Part shown: positions 37,079-47,297 of the stretch, one piece after another
Position numbering within the stretch: the stretch's first letter is position 1
Layout: each line of letters begins with the position of its first letter
Assembly (NCBI RefSeq): GCF_002831585.1
Contig: NZ_CP025114.1
Span: forward strand, 1 to 64,000
Origin: Bradyrhizobium sp. SK17
GTDB taxonomy: Bacteria > Pseudomonadota > Alphaproteobacteria > Rhizobiales > Xanthobacteraceae
Reading direction: 5' to 3'
DNA: 64,000 nt
The notes under the pieces: model-generated
Databases searched by the model: none
Told to the model about the DNA's origin: nothing
What the model saw: only the letters and a program-made list of their open reading frames with translations
Program-made: the position numbers and the translations under genes

Positions 37079-37412
37079 GATCCTAACCTCCGTTGGAGGC
37101 CGCCCGTCGCGGCCCGTCACGGCGGTCCGCTGCGAAGGCCGGGGGCCGCGCATCCGGTGGCGCTGGTGGTCGGCGTGACGACCGAGACCCCGGACCGGAA
37201 CGGCAGTGGAGGACGGCAAAGCCGTTGCGCTGCCGCGCCGGCCGGAGCATCGACCGAAAGCCGGAACGGGCCGCGATGGCGCTCCATTCCGATTCATTTC
37301 TGTTTGCTCTTTCTTGCCGTTGCGCCGTGCGACATGAAAAAGGCCGGTCCCGAAGGGACCGGCCGATATCGAATCGTGAGCGAGAGGCGGGGCCGAAGCC
37401 CCGCCGGCTGCG
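37079..37412. other. ardC leader with upstream gene's terminator
   Basis: No gene was seen. It contains the terminator of the next gene at 37336-37364 and a run of GC-rich segments like those before other backbone genes. Confidence 0.5.
37336..37364 (-). terminator. intrinsic terminator of the 195-residue gene
   Basis: On the minus strand GGCCGGTCCC-TTC-GGGACCGGCC is a perfect ten-base stem followed by TTTTT. It lies 48 bases beyond the stop at 37413, so it ends that gene's transcript before ardC. Confidence 0.85.
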
Positions 37413-38000
37413 TCATCCGAACGCTGCCATCTGAACCTCGGCCGCCTTGCGGCTGACGGTCTCGCCGGGTTGTTCGGGCTGGCGCTCGAACGGCTTCCAG
37501 CTCTCGCCGACGACGTGCTCGTAGGCTGCGGCGGCGCCTTCGGCCGCCATGCGCAGTGCGTGTGCCTGAACGGCGACCTCGGCGGCGAATTCGCGCTTGC
37601 GCTGGGCCGCGGATTCGAACCCGACAGGTCCGTCGAGGTCCTCGTCGCGCGTGTCGTTGGCGAGCTTTGCCGTCGCCTCGCGCGCTTCGGTGACGGCGCG
37701 GCTGTAAAACTGGCCGGCGCCGTGCGCTGAGCCGACATAGGAGCCGACGATCCGTTGCAGGTGGATCTGCATGGCACGTTCGTTGAGGCCTTCGCCGAGA
37801 GCGTCTGCGGTCTCGGTGATGAGGCGTTGGTGGAGATCGCGGATGCCGTCGCTGTCGAGGACAGGGAGGCCGAAGCTCTCGGCAATGCGGGTGGCCTGGG
37901 CTGCGTCCGGGCAAACGAGCCGGACCATTTCGACAGTGGTGCCGCGGCGCAGCGGGACGACGCGGGCGCTGGTGCGGGGTGCGCGAGCGGTTTTGGTCAT
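37413..38000 (-). CDS. conserved plasmid protein of unknown function, 195 residues
   Basis: A helical, soluble protein. After a basic N-terminal tail (MTKTARAPRTSARVVPLRRG) it has VEMVRLVCPDAAQATRIAES and long amphipathic helices (EFAAEVAVQAHALRMAAEGA). No known domain is recognised. ATG 38000 follows AAAGGACTT. It stands alone between a leader of about 400 bases and its own terminator, so it is probably transcribed from its own promoter. Confidence 0.7.
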   Translation of the reverse strand: MTKTARAPRTSARVVPLRRGTTVEMVRLVCPDAAQATRIAESFGLPVLDSDGIRDLHQRLITETADALGEGLNERAMQIHLQRIVGSYVGSAHGAGQFYSRAVTEAREATAKLANDTRDEDLDGPVGFESAAQRKREFAAEVAVQAHALRMAAEGAAAAYEHVVGESWKPFERQPEQPGETVSRKAAEVQMAAFG

Positions 38001-38398
38001 GGTGAAGTCCTTTCCTGGGTTTCGCCGTTGGGTTCGATCCGGCCCCTGCCGGCTCTCCCTTCGGGTGCGGTCGCCCAGCGCCGCCGGGATGAGGGCCGCT
38101 TCAAGGTCCGGGGAACGCCAGGCGAGCGAGGTCCGGTTGCGGACAAGCGGGGTTCCAGCCTGCTGGAGCCCTGCGCTTGACGCGGCCGGGCCTTGCCGAG
38201 ATCGGCGGCAACCGGTCGCTTGCGACTTGGCCTTGAAGCGGACCGCCGGGGGCGCAGACCGCTGCAAACCCGAGGGGAGGGCCGACAGGGTGCGGGCCGG
38301 GTTGGCGATGCCGGAAAGATTTCCCCAGCCAGACCGCCGTCGCCGCGCCATGCTCGCGACGTTCGCTCAAGCGCGCCGGGAATTCAGGCGCGGTCCCG
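38001..38398. other. gene-free, GC-rich leader
   Basis: No protein-like frame. Contains inverted segments such as CTTGACGCGGCCGGGCC and ACTTGGCCTTGAAG like those before other genes of the block; the promoter of the 195-residue gene should lie here. Confidence 0.4.
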
Positions 38399-38812
38399 CT
38401 ATGCCGCCGCGCCATGCCGCTTCCCCGGGCGACACGCGGCCGGGCTGCGACATTCGTCCGTGCGATGGGCGCGCACCGGGTCGTTACCAGCGGCTCCAGG
38501 CGCCGGCGCGCATCGAGCCCGTAGCGCCTCGATCGCGGCATCCTGCCGGGCGAGCTTGCGCGCGAGGGCGTCGATCTCCGGCTGGCGCTCTGCCGTGATC
38601 GCCGCAAGATTCGAACGGTAGCGTTCGAGAAATGCGCTCGGGTCGGGCGGCTTGCCGCGATAGTATCCGGACCGTTTGCGACCGAGCTTCGGAATCAGCG
38701 CCGTCATGCGACGGATGATCTGCCGGTCGATCATGTCGAGCTGGCGCTGCGTCTGGCGGCGCGCTTCCTCCATGCCTGAAAGCTGAGCAAGGCGCTGGGG
38801 AGAGGCCGTCAT
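38399..38812 (-). CDS. hypothetical coiled-coil protein, 137 residues
   Basis: The first 100 residues are helical and charged (MEEARRQTQRQLDMIDRQII, ITAERQPEIDALARKLARQD) and probably form a coiled coil; the tail is Pro/Arg/Ala-rich and disordered. The start overlaps the stop of the upstream gene by ATGA, so it is translated together with the 297-residue protein. No family is recognised. Confidence 0.6.
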   Translation of the reverse strand: MTASPQRLAQLSGMEEARRQTQRQLDMIDRQIIRRMTALIPKLGRKRSGYYRGKPPDPSAFLERYRSNLAAITAERQPEIDALARKLARQDAAIEALRARCAPAPGAAGNDPVRAHRTDECRSPAACRPGKRHGAAA

Positions 38813-39702
38813 GGCGACATCCTCCCCTGCCAGGCGATGAAGCTCGACGGCCCGGAATAGACCGCGTGGCGGGTCTCATCGACGACGAAACCGAAACGAC
38901 CGATCCGGTACTCGTCGAACGGGACGAGAAACCGTCGCTCCTCGGTGCCGGCGCCACGTCGGCCGCCCGGCGTGGCGACGACTTCGACGAAGCCGGGGTG
39001 CTGGTCCGACGTGATCGCCGACACGACGATCCAGTCATCGGCGCGCTCTTGCTCGAAGGCGCGCCGATCCTTTTCGCGGGACTCGCCGGGCTGAAGGATC
39101 GTCCCAAAGATCGCCTCCCAGGCGTCCGGCCAGCTATCCTTGATCGTGCGTTCGGCGCAACGCCGCTCGTAGCTGGTGAAGAGATGCGGGAAGGTCAGCG
39201 CGACGATCGCCCAGCCTGCATCTTCTTCGTACCAGCCGCCGCGGGACTGCAGCATGGCGTGGACCTTTCGATTGCGCTCGGCCGAGAGGTGGAAGCCGCC
39301 ATGACCTGCGGTCGAATGGCAGACAACGCCCTCGGCATAGACGGTCGCGCCCTGGGAGCGGCCCCACGGCGTACTCGCCGTGGAACTGATCTCGCGGCGG
39401 CCCAGCGCGCGCTTCTCGCGCTGATGCTCCGCGTTTTCCGCGATTTTGGCGCGGAAGGCCGCCTCGTCGGCGAGCTCGCCGGTATGGCCGTAGAAGTCGG
39501 ATCGCTTCCACTCGGCCATCGGGCGCCCGATGCGCCAGCCGGTGGCGAGATAGTGCCGGCCGTCGCGCGCCGGCAGCATGGCGAAGGCGGTGTCGGCGAC
39601 ACGGGCGACGAGAATGCCGTCAGCCGCGCGGCCGAACTCGATCTGCGGAAATGCGATCGCGGATTCCGCGATCATCGTGGTGGAGGAGGCGGGCGTGCTC
39701 AT
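38809..39702 (-). CDS. plasmid protein of DUF7007 type, 297 residues
   Basis: A soluble protein with a conserved central stretch (GVVCHSTAGHGGFHLSAERN, then GGWYEEDAGWAIVALTFPHL and TSYERRCAERTIKDSWPDAW) that I associate with DUF7007, seen on alphaproteobacterial plasmids; the name should be checked. The H-S-T-A-G-H-G-G segment looks like a possible active or metal site. ATG 39702 is chosen because it overlaps the previous gene by four bases. Function is unknown. Confidence 0.65.
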   Translation of the reverse strand: MSTPASSTTMIAESAIAFPQIEFGRAADGILVARVADTAFAMLPARDGRHYLATGWRIGRPMAEWKRSDFYGHTGELADEAAFRAKIAENAEHQREKRALGRREISSTASTPWGRSQGATVYAEGVVCHSTAGHGGFHLSAERNRKVHAMLQSRGGWYEEDAGWAIVALTFPHLFTSYERRCAERTIKDSWPDAWEAIFGTILQPGESREKDRRAFEQERADDWIVVSAITSDQHPGFVEVVATPGGRRGAGTEERRFLVPFDEYRIGRFGFVVDETRHAVYSGPSSFIAWQGRMSP

Positions 39703-40166
39703 GCGGCCGTCCTCCCTTGGACGGCAGCTCCGTCCGCCGAGATCTCGCGCAGGATCGCGGTCGGATAGCCGTGCCGCGTCAGCCATTCTTCCGCGTCGGC
39801 GCGATGGCTGGCGAGATAGACCAGCTCGGCGTCCTCGCCTGGGCGGTCGAGCACCTGGACCGAACCGACCTTCGGTCGTTCGGTCACGACGAAGGTCAGG
39901 TCGCTGTCGACCGAGAAGGTGCGGTGGACACGAAGCACCACGACACCGCCGCCGCCATAGTCGCCGGCATGCAGCGTAATGCTCGGGCTGATGACAGTGT
40001 TGCCGATACGGCGTTCAGACTGCTTGCGGATCAGGCGGCCGCTGCTGTTACGGTGTTCCCAAGCCGCGAGCTTCTTGCGATGCCGCTCTGGCGGCCGCGG
40101 CGTGTCGTCGGAAAATCGGATGATCGCGCCGAGCGGAGCGAGGTCGTAGATCGACTGTGCGGACAT
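39699..40166 (-). CDS. hypothetical plasmid protein, 155 residues
   Basis: Starts MSAQSIYDLAPLGAIIRFSD behind AGGAGG and ends overlapping the next gene by ATGA. The centre is basic (PPERHRKKLAAWEHRNSSGR), the remainder beta-rich (ITLHAGDYGGGGVVVLRVHR) and the C-terminal part LASHRADAEEWLTRHGYPT. No family is recognised. Translational coupling with the two following genes suggests one functional unit. Confidence 0.65.
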   Translation of the reverse strand: MSAQSIYDLAPLGAIIRFSDDTPRPPERHRKKLAAWEHRNSSGRLIRKQSERRIGNTVISPSITLHAGDYGGGGVVVLRVHRTFSVDSDLTFVVTERPKVGSVQVLDRPGEDAELVYLASHRADAEEWLTRHGYPTAILREISADGAAVQGRTAA

Positions 40167-40255
40167 GACGTCCTCCTGTTCGTGGGAGTGGAAACGAAAC
40201 CGCCGCCGGTAGAGCCGGCGGCGGGGTGTCATTCAGATTGTCGTCGCCGGGCGGA

Positions 40256-41950
40256 CTATTCCGCCGCCTCCGGGAAGGCCTCGGCGTCCGAGGCGTCGTC
40301 GCCATCGTCGTCGGTGACTTCCGGATCCTCGACCTGGTCGTCGGCCTCGTCGGCGGCCTCGTCGTCTGCTGCGACGGCATTCTTCGCCAGCCACGACGAC
40401 ACGGCGGCCTTGTCGGGAGCGAACAGCGCGGCCGCAGGAACGAAGCGGCCCTCCTTGAAGTGCTCGACCAGGGCGGCGCGGGTGTCCTTCACCTTCTGGC
40501 GCGGGAGAACCGGCGTGTCCTTGCACGCGCCTTCGAGCGCGGCGCGCGACAGGCACGAGAGGAAGTCGTCGGCGCCCATGTTCGGCAAGAAGTTGTCCGC
40601 GCCGACCACGTCACCGGCGACGCGGGCGACGATGCCGCTGTCGGTGCGGTTCTCCCGGCACGACAGGACGTCCGTGAGGGTTGAGCGCGCCGCGACGCGG
40701 AGCGTGTCGATGTCAAGGACGAGCTTGCCGTCCTCATCGAATAGCGCCGCGGCATGGCGGGCGAAGCGCCGGTTGCCGTAATACGTCCCGCCACTGCCGG
40801 AATCGACCGAGACGTTCTGGCCGGCGAAGGCGAGGATCAACAGCGCCATCAGAGTGTCGTCCTCGATCGGCGCGCGGGCCAACGCCTCGTGCAGGGCGTC
40901 GGTGCGGAAGTCGCCGATCATCTCGACGCCCTTGCGCGTCACGTCGGGACGCGGCTTCGAGACGGCAGACGCATCCGCAGAGTCATCGCCGGTCACCGCG
41001 TCCTTGTCCTTCGGCTTCTTCGCCGCGGGCATGCGGTAATGCACGCTCTGCACCCGGCCGTCGCGGTCGAGATACATCGCCGTGCAATCGCTCTTCGATG
41101 GCTTGCCGTAGACGCGCTCCGCCTTCGGCGGCAGCTTGACCTCGCCCCAGTTCGTCGTCTCGGCGACGATGCCCTTCTTCGGCAGGTTGTTCGTCATCCA
41201 CTCCTGCTGCGCGCCGAGGAACGCTTCCACATCCGTGGTGTAGCGGCTGTCCTCGTCGGCCGGCGCGAACAGGTCCTCGACCCACTGGATGCCATAGGCC
41301 TGGGCGAGATCGTCACCGAAGCTGGCGTGGCGTGCGTGCATGCGGGCCTTGGTCAGAGCCTGCGCCACGCTAAACCATGACACCTGAGGGTCGGCCTTGG
41401 AGGGCTTGTGCTTCTTCCACACCTCCTTCTGCTCATCGAGCGAGGCGGACGCGATGGTGCGCAGCTGCCGCTCGTCGGGCACGTCGCCCTTGGCCATGTG
41501 ATCGAGCATGACAGGCAGCACGTTGGCGAGCAGGCGGAGCTTCCTGATCTGCCGGACCGGGAGGGCCAGTGCAACGCCGATCGCTTCCTCGGTCCAGCCG
41601 AGCGCGACGAGGCGTTCGATCGCACGCCATTGGTCGACGGGATTGAGCGCTTCGCGGGCGATGTTCTCGATCATCGAGCGCATGGCGCCGTTGTCGTTGG
41701 CGGCCTCGTCGACAAGCACGTCGATCTCCTCGAGGCCGGCGGCGATCGCCTGCTTCACGCGGCGGTGACCGGCATTGATGACATAGCCGTTGCCGCCGCC
41801 GGTCTCGGGCGTGATGACGGGTGGCTGGACGATGCCCACAGCCTTGATCGTCGCCAGCAGCAGGGCGTCGGCCTGCGGCGTCGACTTCGTCTGGCGCATG
41901 CGGTCGGGATTTTCCTTCAGCGCACGCGGATCGACCTTGATGAGATGCAT
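40256..41950 (-). CDS. ParB/KorB-like DNA-binding protein, 564 residues
   Basis: The N-terminus has a ParB/sulfiredoxin-like nuclease domain (VDPRALKENPDRM, YVINAGHRRVKQAIAAGLEE with the GHRR box near residue 65, and MIENIAREALNPVDQWRAIE), followed by a HTH (WTEEAIGVALALPVRQIRKL). The middle and end are specific to a large plasmid family and finish in a very acidic tail. No ParA partner lies beside it, so a role in gene control or DNA processing is as likely as partition. ATG 41950 follows AGGAGAAAT. Confidence 0.82.
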   Translation of the reverse strand: MHLIKVDPRALKENPDRMRQTKSTPQADALLLATIKAVGIVQPPVITPETGGGNGYVINAGHRRVKQAIAAGLEEIDVLVDEAANDNGAMRSMIENIAREALNPVDQWRAIERLVALGWTEEAIGVALALPVRQIRKLRLLANVLPVMLDHMAKGDVPDERQLRTIASASLDEQKEVWKKHKPSKADPQVSWFSVAQALTKARMHARHASFGDDLAQAYGIQWVEDLFAPADEDSRYTTDVEAFLGAQQEWMTNNLPKKGIVAETTNWGEVKLPPKAERVYGKPSKSDCTAMYLDRDGRVQSVHYRMPAAKKPKDKDAVTGDDSADASAVSKPRPDVTRKGVEMIGDFRTDALHEALARAPIEDDTLMALLILAFAGQNVSVDSGSGGTYYGNRRFARHAAALFDEDGKLVLDIDTLRVAARSTLTDVLSCRENRTDSGIVARVAGDVVGADNFLPNMGADDFLSCLSRAALEGACKDTPVLPRQKVKDTRAALVEHFKEGRFVPAAALFAPDKAAVSSWLAKNAVAADDEAADEADDQVEDPEVTDDDGDDASDAEAFPEAAE

Positions 41951-42194
41951 GGGATTTCTCCTGTTCGGGGTTTGCGGACCACGCCTCGCGCGTCCTTCTT
42001 CGTCTTCTTTCCGAAGACACCCCCCGGCCCGCGGAGCGGTCGGGCCGGCACAACTGCGGCCGAGCATCCCTGTCCGGCCGGACCAGCAGGGCTCACAGCC
42101 CTGCGAAGGACGACGGGCCGGGATCGCGCAGGCGGCGGTTGAGCGTCAGCGCTGCGGGCCTGGCCGATCTGCGAGCGGACTCCCTTCCTTCTCA

Positions 42195-45100
42195 TTACGC
42201 CGCAATGGCGCTCGCGCCGCTTCCCTCCACATCGCTCGCAAGGGCTTTCTCCACCTCCGCCAACTGGCGGCGCTTCTCTGCGAGCTCGCCGGCGAAAGCG
42301 AAATCGCCGTCCTCCCGCGACCGGTAGGAGGCAAGCCTGCGATGCGCGTCGGCGAGACGTTGGCGATAGCGCTCCCGCTCGCCTTCGAAATCGTCGAGCG
42401 CATGTTCGAGACGGGAGATCGCGCCGAGCGGCGTCACCGTCACGGGCAGCTCGATCTCGTATTCCGCGCCGGTGCGGATCAGCATGGTGCTGTAGCGATA
42501 GCCGTCGCGGCCGAAGCGTTCGCCGGAATATTCGAGGTCGAAACCGCCGATCGCGGCAATGGTGCTCTCGCCCTCCTGCTGAAGCTGCACGAGGGTCAGG
42601 ATTTCCTTCATCAGCGCGCGGCCGGCGTCCTTGCGCTCGACATGGCGCGTACCGGCGACGCTCGCAGCAAATGCCTCGCCCGTCGTGGGAAGGCGGCGTT
42701 CGATATCCTCGCCGACCTCCGCGATCCGCCGCGTCGAGAATTCGATGTCGCGCTCGGCGTCGCGGATCTGCCGGCGGACGGCGTGCTGATCGTCGATATG
42801 CGCCGCGCGCAGACGCTCGAGTCGGGCGATGTCGGCCTCAAGCCCGGCCTTCTGCATCAGCCGCTGGTCGCCGCTGGCGATCGCCTTGGCCATGGCGAAC
42901 TGGTTGGCCTGGCCCTCGCCGAGGTCTTCGAGCCGGCGGATCGACGTGTCGCCCGAGAGCGCCGCGGCGATGAAGCGGGCCTTGCGCTCGTTGTTCTGCC
43001 ACATGCTCGCGTCGAGCGAGCCCTCGGTGGCATAGGCGAAGATGTCGATGACGTCGTGCTGGTTGCCCTGACGCTCGATCCGTCCCTCGCGCTGCGCGAT
43101 CTGCGACGGCAGCCACGGCACGTCGAGGTGGTGGAGCGCCTTCAACCGAAGCTGTGCGTTGACGCCCGTCCCCATCGTGTCGGAGGAGCCGATCAGGAAG
43201 CGGACCTTACCGGCGCGCACGTCGCCGAACAGGCGCTGCTTGGCCTCGGACTTCTTGAAATCCTGCATGAAGGCAATCTCGGACGTCGGCACGCCCAGGC
43301 GGACGAGCTCGTCTCTGATCCAGCGATACGCCGAGAAGCCGCGCGTCTTCTCGACGTTGATCGTGCCGAGATCGGAGAAAATCATCTGCGCGGCGCCGGG
43401 CAGCTCGTAGGGCTTGCCATCGACGCGCACGTAACTGTTCTCCGCCGTCTCCTTCCAGATGCGCAAGGCGTTGGCGACGAGCAGGTTCAGCTTGTTGTCC
43501 GGCTCGTTGTCGTTGTCCGGATCGACCAGACGCAGGTCGATCGCCGCGTGCCGTCCGTCAGTGATGACGGAGAGCAGGATGTCGTCGCCCGGCTCCGGCG
43601 GCCGATCGCGCATTTCGATCGCCTTGATGCGCGCGTCGAGCAGGAGCTGGTAACGCTTGAACGCCGATGTCGGCTTCGCCGTGAGAATCTGCCGCTTGCC
43701 GGTCGAGATCGCCGGGATTTTGACATACGCGCGCAGGTCCTCGGGCATCACCACATCGGCGAAGGAGCGGAACATGGCGATCAATTCGGGGACGTTGACG
43801 AAGGTCGCGAACCGCGTGACCGGCTTGTACTTGCCGTTGGGTTGGAGCTCGAGCTCGGTCGAGACGTCGCCGAAGGTCGAGGCCCAGGCATCGAACTCGT
43901 GCAGGCCGCGATCCCGAAGCGCCGCGAATCCAAGGTAGCGCTGGACCGAGAACATCTCGCCGAGCGTGTTGGTGATCGGCGTCCCGGAGGCGAGGACGAG
44001 CGCGCGGCCCGGGTTCTTCGTCTCGATGAAGCGGGCCTTCACATAAAGATCCCAGGCGCGCTGCGAACCGTTGGGATCGACGCCCTTCAGAGTCGACATG
44101 TTGGTGGCGAAGGACAGCTTGCGGAACTCCTGCGCCTCGTCGACGATGATCTGGTCGACGCCGATTTCCGAGATGGTCAGCAGATCGTCCTTGCGGGTGG
44201 CGAGCGCTTCGAGCCGTTCCTTCAATCCCTCCTTCAGCCGCTCGAGCCGCTTGCGCGAGACGCGATCGTCGCTTTCGACCTTGGTGAGGAGTTGCTCGTA
44301 GAGCTCCAGCTCGTCCTGGATCATCTGCCGCTCGAATGCGGACGGCACGCCAATGAAGCGAAAAGCTGAATGCGTGATGATGATCGCATCCCACGTCGCG
44401 GTCGCGGCGCGCGACAGGAAGCGATGCCGCTTGGCTAAAGTGAAGTTGGTCTCGTCGGCGACGAGGATGCGGGCGCCTGGATAGAGCGCCAGAAACTCCC
44501 GCGCCGCCTGCGCCAGGCAATGGCCGGGAACGACCAGCATCGCCTTGGCGATCAGGCCGAGCCGGCGCTGCTCCATGATGGCGGCCGCCATCGTCATGGT
44601 CTTGCCGGCGCCGACGGCATGGGCGAGATAGGTGGCGCCCGACGCGATGATGCGCCAGATGCCGCGCTTCTGGTGTCCGTAGAGAACGAATGCGCCCGAG
44701 GCGCCGGGCAGTTTCAGGTGCGAGCCGTCGAAGGCGCGCGGCACGATGTTGTTGAAGCGGTCGTTATAGACCCGCGCTAGGCGGTCGGTCCGGTCCGGAT
44801 CGGACCAGATCCAGTTCTGGAAGGCGGTCTTGATCTTGTGCAGCTTCTCCTTCGCTGCCTCGGTGTCGACGACGTTGAGGACACGACGCTCAGCTTGGCC
44901 GTCCTTGATGGTGTCGAAGATCTGCGGCACTGAGGAATTGAGCGCATCGGAGAGCAGCTGGCCGGCGTGCCGCCGCTCGGTGCCCCATTCCGACGTGCCG
45001 GCGGCCATCCAGGCGAGCTGCCGGGCCTCGACCGTCCATGACGCCAGCTCCGGCATGTGATGGATCTTGATCTCCGCGCCCATCGTCTCGTGGACGAAAG

Positions 45101-47297
45101 CGACGATGTCGGCAGCGGGAATCCACGGTGCGCCGAGCCGCGCGGTGATGTCTGAGGGCCGGAGGTCGGCGGGTTGCACCTCCCGCAGGGCCGCCACATT
45201 TCGCTCATATTCGGGGTGGAGCGCAGCCGCGGCCTCCGCCGCCGCAACCTTCGATCGGACGGCGCCTGAGAGATAGGCGTCGGCGGTCTGCCAGGAGCCG
45301 TCCGCGGGATCGCGGAAGATGGCGCTGCCGAGTTCGGCGATGACATCGTCCGCGTCGCGATGCAGGAGCTCGGCGATGTGGTCGGGATCGACATGGCCGC
45401 GCTCGTTGAGCGCGACAGCCAACGCATCGGCGGCGCTGGTGATGACGGGCGGGGCAGGGGGCGCGATCACCCGCTCGGTGAAGATCGGACCCGGCTTCGC
45501 CGTGTCGGATTCGAGGTCATAGTCCTCGATCGACGCGACCAGCCAGCAGTCTGGATCGTCGAGGAACGGCTGGAGGTTCGGCCGGCGATGCGTCTCTCGC
45601 ACTTCGCCGGTCTCTGGGTCTTCGGTCGTCGAGACGACGGTGCTGTTGATGGGTCCAAAGGCGCGGACGAAATTCGACCAGGCAATGCGCAGCCGGACCT
45701 GCGCGTCCTTCCACGGTCGGTCGAGCTCCTGGCACTTCAGAACGTCGCGGACCGCGTCGCGGATCGGGATCAGCTTCTGGATGATCCGGACATGCCTTTC
45801 CGGAATGCCGTCGGCGCTTCGGCCCTTGCGCACCACAACAGTGAGCGGCTCGCCGTCGAGAATCTGCATCAGGCCATGGCGGTTATCGAGGAGATAGCTG
45901 CCCTCGCGTGCTGTGAGGCTCGCGGCGTTCTCCAACTTCGCCGGCGCGGGCTCGTCCTCGGCCTCAGCGTCGATTGGCTCGGGCTCGCCGTCATAGATGG
46001 CGTCCGGAAGGAGGGTGGCGGCGGCGGCCAGCGCGGTCGCGAGGTCCTCGCCGGCGTTGGGATGGCAGGTATAGGTCTCGCCGAACGGACCGGAGGTGAG
46101 CGCGTGCGTCCCGAGCACAAGCCGGGGATGCTGCGCGAACCAGCGATTGACGCGAATGGCGCCCTCGTCCTCGGTCGCCGGGCGAACCTCCTCGAGATCG
46201 AGCCAGGACAGATCGCCTTCCGGCTCGCCGTGCTTGCGCCGGCGGAAGAACAGGATGTCGACCACGACATCGGTGCCGGCATCGGCGCGAAAGCTGCCTT
46301 CGGGAAGACGGATCGCGCCGACGAGATCGGCGTGCTGCCCGATCAGCTCGCGCGCCGCCCCATCCGCCTTGTCCATCGTGCCGTGCGAGGTGACGAAGGC
46401 GGCCAGCGCCCCCGGCTTCAGCAGCTTGATCGCCTTGACGATGAAGTAGTCGTGGAGGCGCAGGCCGAGCGAACGCAGCGTGCGGTCCGAGCGCACGGTG
46501 CGATCGGAGAAGGGCGGATTGCCGATCGCCAGGTCAAAGCGTGGCGGCAGCTCGGTGCGTGCGAAATCGCCGCCGACGATGCGCGCCCGCGGCTGCAACA
46601 GCCGCGCGATGCGGGCGGTGACGGGATCGAGCTCGACGCCGGTGACGTGGGAGACCTCGCGCAGAGCGTCGGGCATCAGCGCCGGAAACAGGCCCGTGCC
46701 GGCGCCGGGCTCGAGCACGCGGCCGCCGCGCCAGCCAAGACGCAGCACTGCAGCCCAGATCGCCTGGACAACGAACTCCGGCGTGAAATGGGCATACTGC
46801 GTGCAGCGCGCGAGCGAGGCGTAATCCGCGTCGTCGACCGCATCCTGCAGATCGGCGCCGATTTCGTCCCAGCCCTGCGCGAATTCGGTTTCGCCCGGCC
46901 GGCGGAAGACGCCGTTGGCGAGCTCCGAGGCGCCGAAACCGGTGAAGCGGATCAGTTGCCGCTGCTCCTCGACCGTAGCGGGTCGTTGCTCCGCCTCGAT
47001 CCGCGCGGCGAGCCGGACCGCCGCGATGCTGTCGCGGGCCCGCTGCTTCCAGCCCTTTGCGAGGCCGCGCTCGCCGGAAAGATAGAAATTGTCGCCGTGC
47101 TTGCGGGAGCCTGCCCCGGCAGGCCGCGCCGATGTGACCAATGGCGTGGCAGGAGTCGACGGCGAAGGCGGCGGATCGTCATCATGGTCGTCATCGCCGC
47201 CCGGATCGGCGGCGAAGGCGGTAACGCCGAGGCCGAGACTCGACGAAAGGGCGGTGTTGCCGAAGAGATCGAGGGTGAAGGGATCGTCATGCGCCAT
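42195..47297 (-). CDS. DarB-like methylase-helicase, 1700 residues
   Basis: A giant two-enzyme protein. The N-terminal half is an N6-adenine methylase: GGRVLEPGAGTGLFPALMP (about residue 193, SAM site) and DLAIGNPPFSDR (the NPPF motif, about 255). The C-terminal half is a superfamily 2 helicase: LAHAVGAGKTMTMAAAIMEQ (Walker A), IIVDEAQEFRKLSF (DEAQ box), LVLASGTPITNTLGE, and FLIGSSDTMGTGVNAQLRLK with QREGRIERQGNQ (motifs V/VI). It resembles DarB of phage P1 and related plasmid proteins that protect incoming DNA from restriction. The frame is intact. Neighbour ArdC supports an antirestriction role; that is inference. Confidence 0.88.
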   Translation of the reverse strand: MAHDDPFTLDLFGNTALSSSLGLGVTAFAADPGGDDDHDDDPPPSPSTPATPLVTSARPAGAGSRKHGDNFYLSGERGLAKGWKQRARDSIAAVRLAARIEAEQRPATVEEQRQLIRFTGFGASELANGVFRRPGETEFAQGWDEIGADLQDAVDDADYASLARCTQYAHFTPEFVVQAIWAAVLRLGWRGGRVLEPGAGTGLFPALMPDALREVSHVTGVELDPVTARIARLLQPRARIVGGDFARTELPPRFDLAIGNPPFSDRTVRSDRTLRSLGLRLHDYFIVKAIKLLKPGALAAFVTSHGTMDKADGAARELIGQHADLVGAIRLPEGSFRADAGTDVVVDILFFRRRKHGEPEGDLSWLDLEEVRPATEDEGAIRVNRWFAQHPRLVLGTHALTSGPFGETYTCHPNAGEDLATALAAAATLLPDAIYDGEPEPIDAEAEDEPAPAKLENAASLTAREGSYLLDNRHGLMQILDGEPLTVVVRKGRSADGIPERHVRIIQKLIPIRDAVRDVLKCQELDRPWKDAQVRLRIAWSNFVRAFGPINSTVVSTTEDPETGEVRETHRRPNLQPFLDDPDCWLVASIEDYDLESDTAKPGPIFTERVIAPPAPPVITSAADALAVALNERGHVDPDHIAELLHRDADDVIAELGSAIFRDPADGSWQTADAYLSGAVRSKVAAAEAAAALHPEYERNVAALREVQPADLRPSDITARLGAPWIPAADIVAFVHETMGAEIKIHHMPELASWTVEARQLAWMAAGTSEWGTERRHAGQLLSDALNSSVPQIFDTIKDGQAERRVLNVVDTEAAKEKLHKIKTAFQNWIWSDPDRTDRLARVYNDRFNNIVPRAFDGSHLKLPGASGAFVLYGHQKRGIWRIIASGATYLAHAVGAGKTMTMAAAIMEQRRLGLIAKAMLVVPGHCLAQAAREFLALYPGARILVADETNFTLAKRHRFLSRAATATWDAIIITHSAFRFIGVPSAFERQMIQDELELYEQLLTKVESDDRVSRKRLERLKEGLKERLEALATRKDDLLTISEIGVDQIIVDEAQEFRKLSFATNMSTLKGVDPNGSQRAWDLYVKARFIETKNPGRALVLASGTPITNTLGEMFSVQRYLGFAALRDRGLHEFDAWASTFGDVSTELELQPNGKYKPVTRFATFVNVPELIAMFRSFADVVMPEDLRAYVKIPAISTGKRQILTAKPTSAFKRYQLLLDARIKAIEMRDRPPEPGDDILLSVITDGRHAAIDLRLVDPDNDNEPDNKLNLLVANALRIWKETAENSYVRVDGKPYELPGAAQMIFSDLGTINVEKTRGFSAYRWIRDELVRLGVPTSEIAFMQDFKKSEAKQRLFGDVRAGKVRFLIGSSDTMGTGVNAQLRLKALHHLDVPWLPSQIAQREGRIERQGNQHDVIDIFAYATEGSLDASMWQNNERKARFIAAALSGDTSIRRLEDLGEGQANQFAMAKAIASGDQRLMQKAGLEADIARLERLRAAHIDDQHAVRRQIRDAERDIEFSTRRIAEVGEDIERRLPTTGEAFAASVAGTRHVERKDAGRALMKEILTLVQLQQEGESTIAAIGGFDLEYSGERFGRDGYRYSTMLIRTGAEYEIELPVTVTPLGAISRLEHALDDFEGERERYRQRLADAHRRLASYRSREDGDFAFAGELAEKRRQLAEVEKALASDVEGSGASAIAA

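Noticed and set aside
36152..37885. 577-codon version of ArdC
   Set aside because: The first 269 codons are a shadow of the neighbouring gene and leader; family similarity begins at ATG 37078.
41790..44369. Plus-strand frame of 859 codons
   Set aside because: Mirror of the ParB-like and DarB-like genes, rich in Arg, Gly and Asp with no domain.
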